DNA of 64,000 nt. It comes from CADEDV01 sp964596345 (GTDB taxonomy: Bacteria > Bacteroidota > Bacteroidia > Chitinophagales > Chitinophagaceae). Below are positions 17,601 through 25,308 of this stretch, piece after piece. The notes below the pieces were generated by a model. The model was not told the origin of the DNA, searched no databases, and was given only the letters and a program-made list of their open reading frames with translations. The DNA is taken from NCBI GenBank assembly GCA_964596345.1, contig CAZQSZ010000002.1, positions 62,001 through 126,000 on the forward strand. The letters run 5' to 3'. A program made the translations under genes and the position numbers. The first letter of the stretch is position 1; each line of letters opens with the position of its first letter.

Positions 17601-18906
17601 ATTCGGTTCTAACCTGAAAAGCGGCCAACCCGGTTTTGATTTCATCTTCGGTTACCAGCCGGACACCAACTGGATCAATAATTTTGGGGCAAAAGGTTTG
17701 TTCTCGAGGAGCGATCTGGTGTCAGCCATGATACAGCAGCGCTATAACCAGCGGTTGAATATCACCGCACAGGTAAGCCCGTTCCGTGATTTTAATATTG
17801 ACCTGAACCTCGATAAAACATTTGATAAGAACTATTCTGAGTTATATAAAGACACAACAGGCACAGCAGGGCTGGCAAGGTTGAATCCTTATGCGATGGG
17901 AAGTTTTAGTGTGAGTTATATTTCTTATAAGACCCTGTTCACTAAATTTAATCCGAACGAAGTATCGGAGACGTTCAAAAAATTTGAAGGGTACCGTTCT
18001 ATACTGGCCGGAAAATTAGCAGGATTAAACCCTTATGGTGCACCGGCTGATCCCAACGATCCGGGTTTCTTCCAGGGTTATGGCCGTTATGCACAGGATG
18101 TGGTGATACCCGCCTTCCTCGCTGCTTATACCGGTAAAGATCCCAACAGTATCAAACTGACCAAGAACTCAAACCCGAATATCCGCTCTAATCCGTTTGC
18201 GGGCATCATTCCAAAACCTAACTGGAATGTAACGTATACCGGGTTGTCAAGAATACCGGGGCTGGATAAAATATTTTCCAATTTCACGATCCGCCACGGT
18301 TACCGCAGCACACTTAGCATGAACAGTTTTAATACGGCGTTGTTATTCCTCGATCCGAACCGGGTGAGTTTTCCGCAGTTCAAGGATCCGCTGACCGGTA
18401 ACTATATCCCATATTTCTTAGTTCCGAATATCACGATACAGGAAGCATTTGATCCGCTGATCGAATTGGATATGACATTTACCAACCAGCTCACCACCCG
18501 GTTTGAATTTAAGAAAAGCAGGCAGCTGAGTCTGAGTCTGATCGATTACCAGTTATCAGAAAGCCGTTCCACAGAAATTACTTTTGGTTTTAACTGGAGA
18601 AAGAAAGGAATGCCCATCATTAAGAAGATCGGTAAGATGAAACTGGATAATGATGTTACTTTCCGGATGGACTTCAGTTTACGGGATGATGCCACAGCCA
18701 ACAGTAAACTGGACCAGGGAACATCCTTTGGTACAGCCGGGCAGAAAGTGATACGCATTGCTCCCTCCATTGATTATATACTGAACAAGCGGGTAAGCCT
18801 GAAACTGTACTTTGAGCAGAACAGGAATATACCGAAGATCAGTAATGCTTTCCCGATCACCAACACAAGAGGTGGTGTGCAGGTAAGAATATCACTGGCG
18901 CAGTAA
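11611..18906 (+). CDS. sprA: T9SS outer-membrane translocon protein SprA (Sov)
   Basis: SprA forms the very large outer-membrane beta-barrel pore through which type IX cargo leaves the cell; it is also needed for gliding in motile members. At 2431 residues the size fits the family. The N-terminus carries a hydrophobic signal segment (FRTLVSIAMLFAF), then repeated SprA domains rich in aromatic beta-strands, and the C-terminus ends as a barrel strand (GGVQVRISLAQ). The start codon is TTG at 11611; an ATG at 11659 would shorten the signal peptide. A very basic Arg/Lys/Glu segment (about residues 1925-1955) is unusual for a barrel protein. Confidence 0.95.
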   Translation: MNLKTAHIFRTLVSIAMLFAFSQEASARYFQNNQQQQPGDSLKFPLKDRRGDPYTYPNRNTLDLRDTSYLKKTVEYDPVTKQYYIVEKIGSQYYRTPTSFTMEEFVRMQGKKDEEDYFKKRANLLANMNRRMTRPVFKVSGDWFNRIVGNGKIDIRPSGYVDILAGYNGQVIKNPTLPERARNNGMFDFNMNSQLQMDANIGDKLKLPINYNTLANFDFENQIKLDYQAKGDEILRQFQAGVVNFTTKSTLIPGAQSLFGVKTQLQFGKLFVTGVLANQRSQRQSLGLQGGSASQSFTLKADEYDENRHFLLAQYFRSNFNTAMQQLPIVNSEIQILKMEVWVTNRNGSTTDTRDIVALMDLGETTPFGPWANGNTDVKPFNNANNLYPSILANPNARNSSQVQSVLTGGGFNLQPVQDFEKTFARKLLATDYYYNPRIGFLSLNQPLQPDEVLGVAFQYTFRGRVYQVGEFSQDVPPDTTGTSQRVLFLKLLKATSQRTNLPIWDLMMKNVYSVGYGQLERQDFTLDVLYEEPSLGEKRYLPTTDVLTNFQYQPLITQLNLDRLNNQNDPQPDGKFDFVEGFTVISSQSRIVFPVLEPFGRDLDYVYGTQAQRDRYLFYPLYDTIKAIAQTFANLNRFKISGRSKTSGANGDYQLGYNIPRGSVTVTAGGQTLQENVDYEINYDLGTLRVVNQAIIASGVPVNIQFENQAAFGLQQKNYMGLRLDYLASKKLTIGATIAKLGERPFFLKQSYGEDPVRNTMYGMDVDYKSDIPRLTKWLDKLPFYSTKAMSSITAYAEGAFLKPGHPRQINANKNDKGGLSYIDDFEGTRAAIDLRFPLINWTLASIPQGNNNDNGTGPLFPESALSNDSGSGFNRAKLAWYNIEPVLQERRNSSNPLRNNLAELSKPETRQILQQEIFPRRSLDFGQGLLTTFDLAFYPKDKGPYNFESRNTRFNSQGQLTNPRSSWGGLMRNIDQIDFETGNIEYIEFWLQDPFIMNTANPSNTGRLYFNLGNISEDVLKDGKRFYENGLPTPTIPSPIDNNTTWGKVPSNPLQVTNAFSNNPEDRQFQDVGFDGLTDDEEKTKFINYLNNLQANFGTGSVAYQAANTDPSADNFKPYRDESFDASGTGILGRYKNINNPHGNSPVSNNNSQFINAFTQYPDAEELNRDNTLNEVEEYFQYKVDIQPNMITGTNFITDKRIVPVSLADGSSRNETWYLFRIPVAQYQLKVGNIPDFKSIRFIRMFVTGFDDSVVMRFGKLELIRNQWRKFKYEIDTSGNYLNLPGTDPVTVNTLAVNIEENDTRQPIPYVIPPGIERQQQFSNNNVQLFLNEQALSVQLCNLPSKESRGVFKTMNLDMRQYAKLRMFIHAEASNDPDAVQDNELTGVIRIGNDFAGNYYEVRVPLKKTEWGARDSLLIWPEANNLDFDLEELTRLKSRRNRSGFSPSQYYSETLADGRKYAVIGNPNLGEVRGMLLAVENSGNRPVCAEVWFNELRFSNLDEEGGWAALGRVDLRLADLGAITLAGTAKSRGFGTLEQRVNERSREDIYTFDLSANIDAGKLLPKKLGIQLPVYAGISQTSSTPEYDPYDLDIKLEDKLKDAAPKDKDSIRSNAQDVTTIKTVNLTNAKKVKTDGKRPKIWSVSNFDFNYSYIETKRHNPLIENDLLRRTRGAIGYNYAPQPRFVEPFKKLIKSKSKWLTLIKEFNFNYAPSQLSFRADVFRQFGAIRPRNVGGGTYKIPETYDKYFTFDRYYIMQWNITRSISIDFNATNNARIDEPFGRIDTKEKKDSVRKNLFKGGRNTQYQQDVTVTYTVPTQKFPLLDWTNMRATYNTKYNWLASSLLARELGNTLSNTQTRTVNGEFNFEQLYNKSRLLRSINSPNSNPPGKRNGKDSTGKSNNPAQMKPINVIKSFLVDSLLAKMSPKERRKAIRADRKRMREERRRLKQQTRNMPMEISGAVKTVGGLVTALKRVGIQYTEDFGTTLPGYMDSTQVFGSNLKSGQPGFDFIFGYQPDTNWINNFGAKGLFSRSDLVSAMIQQRYNQRLNITAQVSPFRDFNIDLNLDKTFDKNYSELYKDTTGTAGLARLNPYAMGSFSVSYISYKTLFTKFNPNEVSETFKKFEGYRSILAGKLAGLNPYGAPADPNDPGFFQGYGRYAQDVVIPAFLAAYTGKDPNSIKLTKNSNPNIRSNPFAGIIPKPNWNVTYTGLSRIPGLDKIFSNFTIRHGYRSTLSMNSFNTALLFLDPNRVSFPQFKDPLTGNYIPYFLVPNITIQEAFDPLIELDMTFTNQLTTRFEFKKSRQLSLSLIDYQLSESRSTEITFGFNWRKKGMPIIKKIGKMKLDNDVTFRMDFSLRDDATANSKLDQGTSFGTAGQKVIRIAPSIDYILNKRVSLKLYFEQNRNIPKISNAFPITNTRGGVQVRISLAQ

Positions 18907-18945
18907 CATAACAGGTGATTAGATTATTTCTACTTTATACAGGTA

Positions 18946-18979
18946 AAAAAATATCCCGCCAGATGGCGGGATATTTTTT
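18946..18979. terminator. Bidirectional terminator after sprA
   Basis: A 15-bp perfect stem (18946-18960 with 18965-18979) with an AGAT loop and flanking A and T runs lies between convergent sprA and the small secreted-protein gene. Confidence 0.88.
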
Positions 18980-19002
18980 ATCATTTTGCGACAGTTGCTA
19001 GT

Positions 19003-19503
19003 TTATGGATGTGGAATTGTATCTGCATTGGAAGGAGCTGCTTTTTTGAACAGCATCACATAGCCACATAAATTCTTTTTCTTCTGTTTGTTAACCTGCA
19101 CCGGTTTCATCATATGAAATTCCGAGAACTGGGGGATATAAGAATAAGAGATCACATTGCCATCCACATCGCCCCATTTTTTTTGCTGGAACACCACCTG
19201 TTTTTCATTCCAGTCATACATTCTTACTTCATAAAGGCGGGAAGAATATTCGCCGATAAAAACAAACTGGTACCAGCTGCCTTGTGTCAGGGGAACGATC
19301 ACCGGCATTTCAAATTCGCTTTCCATCGCAATAGAAGCTTCTTTGAGCAACACAAAACCATCTTTGGAGTAAATCCCTTTCAAACTGTCAACCTGCTTGG
19401 TAATGATCTCATTGCTGCAGGATTGCTGGCGGATCACATCCTGTGATCGGGAAGTTGCCGCTAACAACAAGAAGGCGGCGGTGATGAGGTACGGCTTTTT
19501 CAT
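19003..19503 (-). CDS. Secreted protein of unknown function
   Basis: The 166-residue product begins with a signal peptide (MKKPYLITAAFLLLAATSRS, cleaved near SQD). It has two cysteines (QQSCSNE and KNLCGY), a single probable domain with YQFVFIGEYSSRLYEVRMYDW in two pieces of beta-strand, and a basic KQKKKN patch near the end. No family is recognised. The frame is open from 19539, but the ATG at 19503 gives the clean signal peptide. It is convergent with sprA, separated by a shared terminator. A periplasmic or outer-membrane-associated role is inferred only from the signal. Confidence 0.7.
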   Translation of the reverse strand: MKKPYLITAAFLLLAATSRSQDVIRQQSCSNEIITKQVDSLKGIYSKDGFVLLKEASIAMESEFEMPVIVPLTQGSWYQFVFIGEYSSRLYEVRMYDWNEKQVVFQQKKWGDVDGNVISYSYIPQFSEFHMMKPVQVNKQKKKNLCGYVMLFKKAAPSNADTIPHP

Positions 19504-19570
19504 AAGAGTAACAAGGATCTTTGTAAGGAATGCGGACAACGATATAAAGTTATGATAACCATTACGGGAA

Positions 19571-19691
19571 TTAAAGTTTTAGTCACTGAAATTGGATGAC
19601 ACAGGTACATTTTCGTAGGGAATACACGGCAAGTTTCAGGCCACGGAAGGGATAAGGTCAACGGGGCATTTAAATTAGACCAAAACTTTAA
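19571..19691. repeat. Spaced inverted repeat in the 214-bp spacer before the SDR gene's end
   Basis: TTAAAGTTTTAGTC at 19571-19584 pairs with GACCAAAACTTTAA at 19678-19691 (13 of 14). An inner CTGAAA / TTTCAG pair is also present. No coding frame is apparent inside. It could be a small non-autonomous element or a structured RNA; the function is not known. Confidence 0.4.
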
Positions 19692-19717
19692 GGAATGCAA
19701 GCGTTTATTGATTTTAG

Positions 19718-20497
19718 TTAACCCGGCTTGCGGTTGAAGTAGATCGCATTGGCCTGCTGGGTGCAGGTGATCACGAGGTCGTTTATACAAACATGCGTGG
19801 GTACTGTAGTGGTATAATAGATCGCATCAGCCACATCTTCTGCCGTTAACGGCTGCAGGCCGTTATAAATACTTTTGGCCGTGGCTTCATCTCCTTTAAA
19901 ACGAACGATGGAAAATTCTGTTTCAGCGGCGCCGGGATGAATACCGGTTACTTTGATATTATGCCGGAGCAGGTCAATCCGCATGGCCTTCGTCATGGCA
20001 TCGACAGCAAATTTGCTGGCGCAATACATATTTCCTTTTTCATACACTTCTTTACCTGCCACGGAGCCAAGATTGATAATATGCCCCGTCGTCCCTTCTG
20101 CTGCATTTCGTTTTGCCATCAGTTGCGAAATGGCTTTGGCTACATACATGGCACCTTTCACATTGGTATCGATCATGGTATTCCAGTCTTCCAGGCTGGC
20201 TTCTTCAAAATAGTCGCGACCCAGTGCCAGCCCGGCATTATTCACCAGCACATCTATATTTTTCCATTCCAGGGGCAAGTTGCTGATGGAATCAAAAACC
20301 GCTTTTTCATCCCGCACATCAAAAGGCAGCTGCAGTACGGCCACATTGAATTTTTTCTCCAGCACTTCAGCCAGTTCCTGCAGGCGTTCTGTTCTTCTTC
20401 CATTTAAAACAAGATCATAACCATTAGCCGCAAATTTCTCCGCACAGGCTTTTCCAAAACCGGCAGTGGACCCGGTGATAAAAACAATCTTTGACAT
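19718..20497 (-). CDS. Short-chain dehydrogenase/reductase (SDR, YdfG-like)
   Basis: This 259-residue NAD(P)-dependent oxidoreductase has the Rossmann glycine motif TGSTAGFGKACA (residues 8-19), the NNAG motif in VLVNNAGLALG, the catalytic serine in INLGSVAG and the catalytic pair in YCASKFAVD. LNGRRTERL after the second strand suggests NADP preference. It resembles the YdfG group that oxidises hydroxy acids such as serine or 3-hydroxypropionate, but the substrate is not proven. It appears to be a single-gene unit. Confidence 0.9.
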   Translation of the reverse strand: MSKIVFITGSTAGFGKACAEKFAANGYDLVLNGRRTERLQELAEVLEKKFNVAVLQLPFDVRDEKAVFDSISNLPLEWKNIDVLVNNAGLALGRDYFEEASLEDWNTMIDTNVKGAMYVAKAISQLMAKRNAAEGTTGHIINLGSVAGKEVYEKGNMYCASKFAVDAMTKAMRIDLLRHNIKVTGIHPGAAETEFSIVRFKGDEATAKSIYNGLQPLTAEDVADAIYYTTTVPTHVCINDLVITCTQQANAIYFNRKPG

Positions 20498-20524
20498 AGT
20501 AATGAGTAGTTGTTAGTCAATAGT
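20494..20524. repeat. Degenerate 7-bp periodic array upstream of the SDR gene
   Basis: AGT triplets end at 20500, 20507, 20517 and 20524, with an extra AGT at 20510. Units such as TGTTAGT and CAATAGT recall the GACTNNN (AGTC) units at 45.4 kb. The left end overlaps the SDR start codon. Confidence 0.4.
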
Positions 20525-20593
20525 CCATTCATGACTGCAGAAAGCAAGTTAAAATAAGTTTTTGGCAGGGAATAATAATTTAACCTGGCTACA

Positions 20594-23203
20594 CTACCTG
20601 ATCAGGGTAACAGTTCCTTTCCGGAAATAAGGATTGCCGAGATAATCGGTAGCACTCACCATCCAGACAAATACATTAGTAGCCTGCGGTGACCCGTTGA
20701 TGCGGCCATCCCATCCCTGGCCATTGGTGGTCGTATGGAAAACCATTTGCCCCCAGCGGTTATAGATGCGGAAATATTTGATCTCCCTCATACCGACAGC
20801 GATCGGCCGTATCACATCATTTAACCCATCATTGTTAGGTGTAAAGGCAGTGGGAACAAATATCGAAGGAGCTGTTTTGAATATTTTTACATTGACAAAA
20901 GCAGAATCAGAACAACCGGCTGCATTGAACACATCCACCCGGTAGCGTATATTATCAAAACTGCCGTCATAAATACCAATGGGATTGGCAATAGTTGGAT
21001 TGCTGAGTCCGGTGGAAGGTGTCCAGAGATAATTCACACCGCCTTCGGCATTAAACTGTAAAGGCTGCCCGATGATCACGGCTGTATCACGACCGGCAAA
21101 GGGTCGTATCCTTGGTAACAAGGTTACCAGCACTGTATCATGCCCGGGTTTTGGGCAACCCCCGTTATCAAAACTTGAAAGAATGTACTGCGTCGTGCGG
21201 GGAGGCGTGACGACAGGATTCAATATGTTCGGATTGTTCAGGTAATTGACCGGTGTCCAGGTAAAAGAAGATCCATTGTGCGATCCGTTGAGTTGCCCTG
21301 GTGTATTATAGCAAATGGTGGTATCGTTTCCTGCATTGGCAATGGGATAAGGAACTGCAAATACATTGATATCCCTGGTGGCCCTGCAGGAACCAATGGT
21401 GGCCGTGACAGTATAGGTCTGCGTATTGCCAGCAATACCTACAGGGTTTTGTATGGTTGCGTTATTAACAGCGGGTGCCGGTGTCCATTGAAACTGTAAT
21501 CCATCACTGCTCACCTGTAACTGCACCGGGTCGGTGGCACAGATAGTGGTGTCGGCCATTTCATTCAGGGTTACAAAACCGACTACACGTACCCTTACTG
21601 TATCCTGGTTGCGGCAACCGCCGTTTTCAAGTTCGACTGTGTAGGTAGTAGTTGCTGCAGGAGTAACCGTTGGAGTTGCTGTATTCGGATTGACGATATT
21701 CACCAATGGTGTCCAGCTAAAATTACCGGTACCGATGGCCTGCAATTGCACATTATCAGTAATACAGATCAGGGTATCGTTGAAGGCAACTGACAAAGGA
21801 GGTTTATCCAGCAGGTCCAATACGGTAGTCACGGTATCAATACATCCTTTGCTGCTGGTGACGATAAAATTAACCGTCTTGGGTCCCGGGCCGGGATATT
21901 GCCAGCTGGGGTGTTGCTGATGAGACGTATCTGCTAAAGTGGTAAGATCACCAAAATTCCAGCTCCAGCTGTTGACCGTGCCATACACGGTTCTTGTGGT
22001 ATCAATGAACTGCACCGGGTTCAGGTAACAGATACCAGCTGAAGTGAAACCGGGGAAGAAACCGGGAAAAACTTTTACGACAGCTGTTGCAGAATCTGAA
22101 CAGGCCTGGTTGCGGTTGGTAACCATTTTGATGGTATAAACACCCGTATCACTAAAAGTATGTGTGGGGTTAGGAACAGTTGATGTATTATTCACGCCAC
22201 TTGCCGGGTCGCCGAAATCCCAGTTATAAGAATTGATCAGTGCACTGGGTGTATTATTGGCAAAAGTGAGGGTGTAGCCATCGCAGGTGATATACTCCGG
22301 GTTTAAAGTCGCAGTTGCCCGGTCACAATCACCCACTTTTATCTGCAGGTCTTTCCGCTGCGTGGCAATCGTAACGCCATTGCGTATTTCTGCCACACAA
22401 ACCGTAACCACATAAATACCCGCTGCCGGTGCAATACCCGAAAGCAAACCGGTTGTTGGGTTAATGGTGATATTGGATCCTAAAGGAGCCGATCCGCTAA
22501 ACCCGCCACCTGAATAAGGTACCCAGGAATAAGGAGGCCCGGATGGTGGATTAGGTGCAGGGGCACTGGATGTTCCCCCCGTAAAGGCATCGCAGAATGA
22601 ATAAGAAAGTACATCTCCGTCATCATCGGTGGCAGCAAAGCTGTAGCTGAAAGCATTATTGGCGCAAACAATTACTGTGTCAGTCCCTACAAATTTTGCA
22701 CTATTATTTGCCGGTGCATTGGCCAGGAATAAAGTACCGGGTATTTCAGCCGTATAAGTAGCTCCCACCGAACTGGAGCCTATTAGATTATTGATCCCTG
22801 ATATACGGCAACAACGCTGGTAAGCTACTGTATAACCACTTACACTACCCGGCAAGGTAACTTCAAAAGTATAATACCCCACTTCATAACATACTGCCGG
22901 CGGGTTATTGATACAGGGATCCGGGGAGCCTAAACTCAAAGTGGCCATTTGTGTCCGTGGAATACTGGCAGACCAGACCATCACCCCGGTTGACCGGTCG
23001 TAAATGGCAATGGGGGCACTGGCATCCAACTGGGCACCGGTGGAAAAACAATCACGGTATAATTTCAGGGTAACCCTGTAAGTATAATCATTCCCGCTTT
23101 GGCTCACCAGGGTGTAAAACATTTCTCCGCCTGTAATATGATTGGCATGTGAGGATACGGTGAAAATTAAACTGATTGATATGAGAAGTAGTATTCGTTT
23201 CAT
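20594..23203 (-). CDS. T9SS type-B sorted surface protein with PKD domains
   Basis: The 869-residue secreted protein begins with a signal peptide (MKRILLLISISLIFTVSSHA). An N-terminal domain starting NHITGGEMFYT follows, then PKD-like beta-sandwich repeats (for example SYNWDFGDPASG and SWSWNFGDLTT), and cysteine-containing TICATDPVQLQV and TICYNTPGQLNG repeats. The C-terminal about 85 residues form the type-B (CHU_C/gliding-motility) sorting domain, with TAFTPNNDGLND, YNRWGQMVFH and a final KGTVTLIR. It is therefore a predicted cargo of the SprA pore. Ligand or role unknown; adhesion is plausible. Confidence 0.92.
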   Translation of the reverse strand: MKRILLLISISLIFTVSSHANHITGGEMFYTLVSQSGNDYTYRVTLKLYRDCFSTGAQLDASAPIAIYDRSTGVMVWSASIPRTQMATLSLGSPDPCINNPPAVCYEVGYYTFEVTLPGSVSGYTVAYQRCCRISGINNLIGSSSVGATYTAEIPGTLFLANAPANNSAKFVGTDTVIVCANNAFSYSFAATDDDGDVLSYSFCDAFTGGTSSAPAPNPPSGPPYSWVPYSGGGFSGSAPLGSNITINPTTGLLSGIAPAAGIYVVTVCVAEIRNGVTIATQRKDLQIKVGDCDRATATLNPEYITCDGYTLTFANNTPSALINSYNWDFGDPASGVNNTSTVPNPTHTFSDTGVYTIKMVTNRNQACSDSATAVVKVFPGFFPGFTSAGICYLNPVQFIDTTRTVYGTVNSWSWNFGDLTTLADTSHQQHPSWQYPGPGPKTVNFIVTSSKGCIDTVTTVLDLLDKPPLSVAFNDTLICITDNVQLQAIGTGNFSWTPLVNIVNPNTATPTVTPAATTTYTVELENGGCRNQDTVRVRVVGFVTLNEMADTTICATDPVQLQVSSDGLQFQWTPAPAVNNATIQNPVGIAGNTQTYTVTATIGSCRATRDINVFAVPYPIANAGNDTTICYNTPGQLNGSHNGSSFTWTPVNYLNNPNILNPVVTPPRTTQYILSSFDNGGCPKPGHDTVLVTLLPRIRPFAGRDTAVIIGQPLQFNAEGGVNYLWTPSTGLSNPTIANPIGIYDGSFDNIRYRVDVFNAAGCSDSAFVNVKIFKTAPSIFVPTAFTPNNDGLNDVIRPIAVGMREIKYFRIYNRWGQMVFHTTTNGQGWDGRINGSPQATNVFVWMVSATDYLGNPYFRKGTVTLIR

Positions 23204-23216
23204 TGATCGGATCGGT

Positions 23217-23224
23217 CAAAAATA
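23217..23224 (-). promoter_or_regulatory. -7 promoter element for the PKD/type-B surface protein
   Basis: TATTTTTG on the minus strand matches TAnnTTTG 13 bp before the ATG, giving a very short predicted leader. It may add a promoter to the read-through from the hydrolase gene. Confidence 0.4.
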
Positions 23225-23227
23225 GTA

Positions 23228-24019
23228 TCATATTCCAGATAAAAACTGCGCCAGGGCTTTGTTTGTTTTATCCGCTTCTTCCAGCATACCCATATGGCCG
23301 GAATCGTTAAACACATGAATGTACGATTTTCCGGGCAGATGACATTGCTCCAACACGTCTTTTATGGGAATAGCGTTGTCATTTTCCCCCATGATAAAAA
23401 GCACCGGAGCAGCACTGGTTTTCAGAACATTGGTCCGGTCGGGCCGCTGTATCATCGCCTGGTAGTAGGAAACGAGTGAGGAGGGTAAAAAGTTGCGCAA
23501 CCCGGCTATTTGTTGGTCTATTAATTCGGGTTGTTCCTCTTTGGTCCGGGCCGAAAAGAGGTTGGGGGTGGCCGTTTTGAGGAATTCGAAGGCACCATGC
23601 TGTTCAATAAAGGCGATCCCCTTTTTCCGGGTGGCTTTTTTTTCTTCGCTATCGGCATAGGCGGTAGAATGAAAAAGGCCAAACCCATTCAGCCGTTCCG
23701 GGTATTGTTCAGCAAAGGCCAGGGTGATATAACCACCCATGCTATGGCCGATCAGGGTACATTTTTCGATTCTTTCTTTATCCAGTATTTGTTTGATCAC
23801 TTCGGCCATACCTTCCATACTCATGTCGTTAATCATGGCTGACTGGCCGGAGCCCGGTAATTCAGGTACGATCAGTTGATATGAATCCATTAAAAACTCA
23901 ACCTGCTTCTTCCACACATCACTGTTTTCCCCAAACCCATGAATGAGTACAACGGGGTGGCCCGTGCCAGTTACTGCGTAGTGAATGATTGCCTGGTCAA
24001 TGGAGATCGTCTTTTGCAC
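23228..24019 (-). CDS. Alpha/beta-fold hydrolase
   Basis: This 263-residue cytosolic-looking enzyme has the oxyanion-hole motif VVLIHGFGENSDVW, the nucleophile elbow in LIGHSMGGYITLAF, an acid in FIMGENDNAIP and the catalytic histidine in FNDSGHMGMLEE. The open frame reaches 24172, but that would overlap the preceding gene by about 150 bp. The GTG at 24019 lies 2 bp after that gene's stop and directly precedes the conserved domain, so I use it. The substrate is unknown (esterase, C-C hydrolase and lactonase are all possible). It is coupled with the DUF4105 gene. Confidence 0.85.
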   Translation of the reverse strand: MQKTISIDQAIIHYAVTGTGHPVVLIHGFGENSDVWKKQVEFLMDSYQLIVPELPGSGQSAMINDMSMEGMAEVIKQILDKERIEKCTLIGHSMGGYITLAFAEQYPERLNGFGLFHSTAYADSEEKKATRKKGIAFIEQHGAFEFLKTATPNLFSARTKEEQPELIDQQIAGLRNFLPSSLVSYYQAMIQRPDRTNVLKTSAAPVLFIMGENDNAIPIKDVLEQCHLPGKSYIHVFNDSGHMGMLEEADKTNKALAQFLSGI

Positions 24020-24021
24020 GG

Positions 24022-25188
24022 TTATTTTCTTTTGCTGATGAAGTGACTTCTCACAATAATGATACCCAATACCGGGATCAGGGCTGTATTGAGCTGCTGT
24101 GGTAAAATAAACCAGGCGCCCAGTAATACCAGGCTGTAAAAAAAGATAAGCCGGAAATAGAAAGCTACCCATTCGTTTTTACTAAAAAGAAAAAAGGCAG
24201 CAAGTGCATGCACCGGTAATGCCCAGAGCAGGTTGAAATTGTTTTTACACATGGCATGTTCGGTGCCGAACCACATAAACACTAACAGTATGCCGAGAAG
24301 GCCCAGTGCAAGGAAAAAAATAAAGTCGAATATCTTGAAAAAAACAGGGTAGGAATGTTGTTTGAATAAACTCAGTGCCGTGACCAGCAGGAATAAAATG
24401 GCGAATACAACCACCGGGGTAAAAAAGGATTCATCATTCCGGTGAAGGGCAGCAGGTAATAAAGAGTTCTTCTCCGTTACCATTTGCTGACCGTCAAGTT
24501 TTGCACTGTCAAAAGCCATCAGCAAATAATCAGGCAGGAACATGGCTTCCCGGTTATTGATCTTTTTATCCAAAGGGCTGCCGAGTAAGATATCAATGCC
24601 CAGCTGGCTCCAGTGCTGGCCGCCCTCTTGCAAATAATCATGTATCAGGTTCCTGAACGTGCTGTTGCTGCCCGGTAAGATATTCGTGGTTTGTAAAGGG
24701 CTTCCGGTAACCTGCTCAATCATATCCCGGAGCCTGGTGGTGCAGTTGTCGTAATTAAAATCATACCGGTAATACTTATTTTCTTCTTTGGCATTTTCAA
24801 AAAGTGCAGCCACCAGTTTTTGTTTTTGCCCGCAGCTGAGGTTGAGTACCTGTTCGGTCACCCCTCTTTTGAAATAATCGTACTCCCCCAGGAAATTATT
24901 CAGCTCATCAATAGAAACAAAGTAGAGCAGTTTGCCCTGTACAAATTTTTTATAAAAGCCGGGATCATTAAAATCAAATGTGCCGTAGTTGAAAACGAGA
25001 TCGGTATTGGCACTCTCGTCTCTTACACGGATGGCGCTGTGACCAAAAGAAGAATATAATTCTTCTCCCGGTGTGCAGGTCAGCAGGCTGATGGTTAGCC
25101 GGCAACTGTCCGTTGCAGGTTCGCCGGCAGTTTGTGCCGAACTGAACAAGGAGACGAGTAAGCTTATTAAACCGAAGATTTTTTTCAA
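24022..25188 (-). CDS. DUF4105 (Lnb-type periplasmic domain) membrane protein
   Basis: The 388-residue protein has a signal peptide (MKKIFGLISLLVSLFSSAQ) and then a periplasmic domain with TCTPGEELYSSFGHSAIRVRD, VFNYGTFDF and FNYDNCTTRLRDMI, the pattern of DUF4105. About five transmembrane helices fill residues 255-385. In Bacteroides a protein of this family was reported as a lipoprotein N-acyltransferase (Lnb). Whether this copy does that is inference. The start is TTG at 25188. The gene is divergent from tonB and followed after 2 bp by the hydrolase. Confidence 0.82.
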   Translation of the reverse strand: MKKIFGLISLLVSLFSSAQTAGEPATDSCRLTISLLTCTPGEELYSSFGHSAIRVRDESANTDLVFNYGTFDFNDPGFYKKFVQGKLLYFVSIDELNNFLGEYDYFKRGVTEQVLNLSCGQKQKLVAALFENAKEENKYYRYDFNYDNCTTRLRDMIEQVTGSPLQTTNILPGSNSTFRNLIHDYLQEGGQHWSQLGIDILLGSPLDKKINNREAMFLPDYLLMAFDSAKLDGQQMVTEKNSLLPAALHRNDESFFTPVVVFAILFLLVTALSLFKQHSYPVFFKIFDFIFFLALGLLGILLVFMWFGTEHAMCKNNFNLLWALPVHALAAFFLFSKNEWVAFYFRLIFFYSLVLLGAWFILPQQLNTALIPVLGIIIVRSHFISKRK

Positions 25189-25221
25189 CGAAAATTATTT
25201 TGGTAAAAGTATTGGTTACCG

Positions 25222-25270
25222 CCGGTGATACCAACCGGTGATATTTCCATAAAAATAAAGTTTTATGGAA
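25222..25270. promoter_or_regulatory. Divergent control region between the DUF4105 gene and tonB: direct repeat plus hairpin
   Basis: CCGGTGATA occurs twice (25222-25230 and 25235-25243, 13 bp apart), and TTCCATAAAA / TTTTATGGAA form a perfect 10-bp stem (25245-25254 with 25261-25270). These may be a regulator site or a leader structure for tonB; no direct proof. Confidence 0.4.
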
Positions 25271-25308
25271 AAGGAAAATTGCAAAGTCTCATTCCTAAAA
25301 GTTAAACC

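Noticed and set aside
12028..17628. Several frames within sprA on both strands
   Set aside because: All lie inside the well-supported sprA frame and show no motif; codon usage follows sprA.
24020..24172. N-terminal extension of the alpha/beta hydrolase
   Set aside because: It overlaps the DUF4105 gene by about 150 bp and lacks domain content; the GTG at 24019 fits the gene spacing.
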